Shown piece after piece: positions 5,738-7,365 of a DNA stretch of 7,365 nucleotides. This DNA is from JACCXJ01 sp052387115 (GTDB taxonomy: Bacteria > Pseudomonadota > Gammaproteobacteria > JACCXJ01). Numbering within the stretch: position 1 is the stretch's first letter; every line of letters starts with the position of its first letter. Location: positions 1 to 7,365 of the forward strand of contig JBQTJM010000161.1 of the NCBI GenBank assembly GCA_052387115.1, read 5' to 3'. The notes under the pieces are model-generated. The model made no database searches. It worked only from the letters and a program-made list of their open reading frames with translations, and was not told the origin of the DNA. Position numbers and translations under genes: made by a program.

Positions 5738-6478
5738 TCAGAGCGGGTCATGCAGCCTGCTCGAGATGCCGCCGTCGACGCGCAGCACCGCGCCGTTGAT
5801 GAAACCCGCCGAGGCGAGGAACAGCGCGCACTCCGCGACCTCTTCCGGCAGCCCGATGCGCCCGACGGGGTGCATCTCGCCCAGTTGCCGGAGCGCCTCG
5901 TCACGGCCCGCGAAGCCGGCCTCGAGCATCGGTGTCGCGACGGCGCCCGGCGCGATGGCGTTGACCCGTACCCGGGTCCCCAGCTCGGTGGCCATGCTGC
6001 GCGTCATACCCTCCAGGGCCGCCTTGCTGCTCGCATAGCAGCAGAAGCCCGGTTTCGTCACCTTTGCGTGGACGCTGGTGATATTGATGACGGATCCCCG
6101 CGCCCGCACGAGCTCGGGCAGGAGTCCCTGGGTGAGCAGGAAAGGCGCGAGCAGATTGACGTGCAGGCTCCTCTGCCAGTCCGCGACCGACAAGGCTTCC
6201 ACCGGCCCGAGCACCTGACAGGCGGCGTTGTTGACCAGTACCGAGAGGCCCCCATTGTTGATGGGCGAAATTACCCCACGGATGCGCTCGAGCCCGCTTG
6301 CCAGTCCTTCCGGAGACGCGCACAGGGCCTCGAGATCGGCCTCGACAAAGGCCTCGCAGCCGGCCGCCCCATGCACGCGATCGAGCCCGATGACCCGATA
6401 GCCGGACTCCCCGAAGCGGCGGCACAGCGCCTGACCCAGCCCCCCGGCGGCGCCGGTGATGAGGGCGACCTCGGCCAC
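5738..6478 (-). CDS. SDR-family NAD(P)-dependent oxidoreductase
   Basis: Classical short-chain dehydrogenase/reductase of 246 residues, normal for the family. It has the cofactor motif TGAAGGLG (8-15), Asp33 at the end of the second strand (favours NAD(H)), NNAA (83-86), and the catalytic set Asn108, Ser135, Tyr148 and Lys152 in YASSK. The segment RVNAIAPGAVATPM (171-184) follows, and the C-terminus closes with VDGGISSRLHDPL. Start: GTG at 6478 places TGxxxGxG at residue 8, the usual position; GGGGA at 6488-6492 could serve as a ribosome site 9 bases upstream. The gene begins two bases after the stop of the 2-hydroxyacid dehydrogenase, so the pair is likely one transcript and perhaps one pathway. 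In a polysaccharide locus the substrate is plausibly a sugar, sugar acid or their precursor, but this is inference. The spacer after the gene is full of palindromes. Confidence 0.92.
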   Translation of the reverse strand: MAEVALITGAAGGLGQALCRRFGESGYRVIGLDRVHGAAGCEAFVEADLEALCASPEGLASGLERIRGVISPINNGGLSVLVNNAACQVLGPVEALSVADWQRSLHVNLLAPFLLTQGLLPELVRARGSVINITSVHAKVTKPGFCCYASSKAALEGMTRSMATELGTRVRVNAIAPGAVATPMLEAGFAGRDEALRQLGEMHPVGRIGLPEEVAECALFLASAGFINGAVLRVDGGISSRLHDPL

Positions 6479-6480
6479 GG

Positions 6481-7365
6481 CTAGCGGTCCCCGAGCCCCA
6501 GGAGCTCGAACAAGAGCCGGATGGCGCGCTCGCTCGTGCGCCGTACCGCCTCGGCCGTGTTGGAGGCGTTGTGCGATCCGAAGACGCAGCGCGCGAGGCC
6601 CCGCAACGGGGAGGACGCCGGCAGCGGCTCGACCTCGAAAACATCCAGCGCCGCGGCGTACACCCTGCCGCGCACCAGGGCGCGGTGCAAGGCCTCTTCG
6701 TCGATGAGACCCCCGCGTGCGACATTGACGATGCGCACCCCGGGCTTGACCCTGGCGAGCATCCTGTCGTTCAGCATATGCCGGTTGTCCGCGTTCAGTG
6801 CGCAGGTGAAGACCAGGAAATCACAGTTCTCGATCCCCGACGGCCAGCGCGCGGCCGCGACCTCCGGCAGTGCGGGATCGGGCTGGAAGGCCGGGTCATA
6901 GGCGATCACCGTCATCCCTGCGGCGCGCGCCCGGCGCGCGACGTTCCTGCCGATGTCGCCGTAGCCCACAAGCCCCAGCCGCTTGCCTTCGAGCGAGACG
7001 CCCCGCGGCTTGGGCCAGGCGCCCCGGCGCACCTCGCGGTCGATGAAGAAGGTCTCGCGGGCGAGCCCGACGAGGTAGCCCATGGCCACATCGGCGACCT
7101 CCGACCCGAACATCTGGGGCGTGTTCGTGACGGGGAGGTCGAGCGCCAGCGCCGCCCCGAGATCGACGTTGTCCACCCCGATCCCCCATTTGACCGCGGC
7201 CCGCAGCCGCCCGGCCCGGCCGGCTTCGAAGACCTCGGCGGTGGCGGGATCGTCACCGATGATCCAGCCCTCGAAGCGCGGCACGAGCGCGATCAGCTCG
7301 GCTTCCGAGACGCTCTGCACCACCTCCGGGCAGTAGACCCCCACGCCGCGCTCGACAAACCGCTC
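6481..7365 (-). CDS. D-isomer-specific 2-hydroxyacid dehydrogenase, NAD-dependent (5' end outside window)
   Basis: Probable NAD-dependent oxidoreductase of the D-2-hydroxyacid dehydrogenase family, which interconverts 2-hydroxy and 2-keto acids; phosphoglycerate dehydrogenase and glyoxylate/hydroxypyruvate reductase belong here. The frame is open to the right edge, so the true start lies beyond it; a GTG at 7344 is only an internal valine candidate. Counting from 7344, I see the substrate-loop motif KWGIGVDNVD (52-61), the family stretch NTPQMFGSEVADVAMG (74-89), the Rossmann motif G127-Y-G129-D-I-G132 with Asp150 ending the second strand (NAD preference), NVARGG with Arg210, EVEP with Glu239, and SHNASNT with His258. 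The Arg-Glu-His set matches the family's catalytic triad, and the Arg to Glu spacing equals that of E. coli SerA. No ACT regulatory domain follows, so this is a short form. The stop lies two bases before the SDR start, implying co-transcription. The substrate cannot be read from sequence; a keto-acid or sugar-acid precursor for the glycan is inference. Confidence 0.9.
   Translation of the reverse strand, partial: ERFVERGVGVYCPEVVQSVSEAELIALVPRFEGWIIGDDPATAEVFEAGRAGRLRAAVKWGIGVDNVDLGAALALDLPVTNTPQMFGSEVADVAMGYLVGLARETFFIDREVRRGAWPKPRGVSLEGKRLGLVGYGDIGRNVARRARAAGMTVIAYDPAFQPDPALPEVAAARWPSGIENCDFLVFTCALNADNRHMLNDRMLARVKPGVRIVNVARGGLIDEEALHRALVRGRVYAAALDVFEVEPLPASSPLRGLARCVFGSHNASNTAEAVRRTSERAIRLLFELLGLGDR

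Noticed and set aside
5382..5799. Small open frames on both strands across the spacer
   Set aside because: The peptides (PPPGRGRARLG, LPLPGGG types) are just translations of the palindromic repeats.

Overview
This window is a GC-rich bacterial segment in which every supported gene lies on the minus strand, so the genes read from the right edge towards the left. The content is a surface-polysaccharide locus: two sugar or keto-acid oxidoreductases, then a two-gene ABC-2 polysaccharide exporter (Wzm/Wzt or KpsM/KpsT type), then a very large multidomain glycan enzyme, then a second enzyme related to the first domain of that large protein. GC-rich codon use, a Gram-negative style ABC exporter and intergenic palindromic repeats of the kind common in proteobacteria suggest a proteobacterium, probably gamma or beta. 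That is inference and no species can be named.

Layout from right to left. At 7365-6481 is the 3' part of a D-isomer-specific 2-hydroxyacid dehydrogenase whose start lies beyond the window. Two bases later is an SDR-family oxidoreductase (6478-5738). A gene-free spacer (5737-5390) carries a mosaic of palindromes: two identical 38-bp copies of a repeat, a diverged inverted third copy, a hairpin with GGTGGGTTA/TAACCCACC arms, and two further stem-loops. An export and assembly operon follows: permease (5389-4625), ATPase (4624-3830, start directly abutting the permease stop), and a protein of about 996 residues (3830-840, start overlapping the ATPase stop as TGATG). About 40 bases further is an MptE-like (DUF115) gene (800 to the left edge), cut off at its 3' end. 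This last gene is easy to miss because no stop codon falls inside the window.

The large protein appears to combine three modules: an N-terminal MptE-like/DUF115 domain with a GNGPSLN motif, a GT-B (GT4-like) glycosyltransferase, and a C-terminal FkbM-methyltransferase-like domain whose expected SAM-binding acidic residues are replaced. The last gene is a stand-alone relative of the first module, but its central part is much poorer in GC (about 46% over 361-540), suggesting a different origin.

Working model (inference): the dehydrogenases help make or modify a precursor sugar, the fusion protein and the second MptE-like protein build or decorate the glycan, and the ABC pair moves the lipid-linked glycan across the inner membrane. 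The fusion, its degenerate FkbM-like part, and the paired MptE-like proteins are the least ordinary points.
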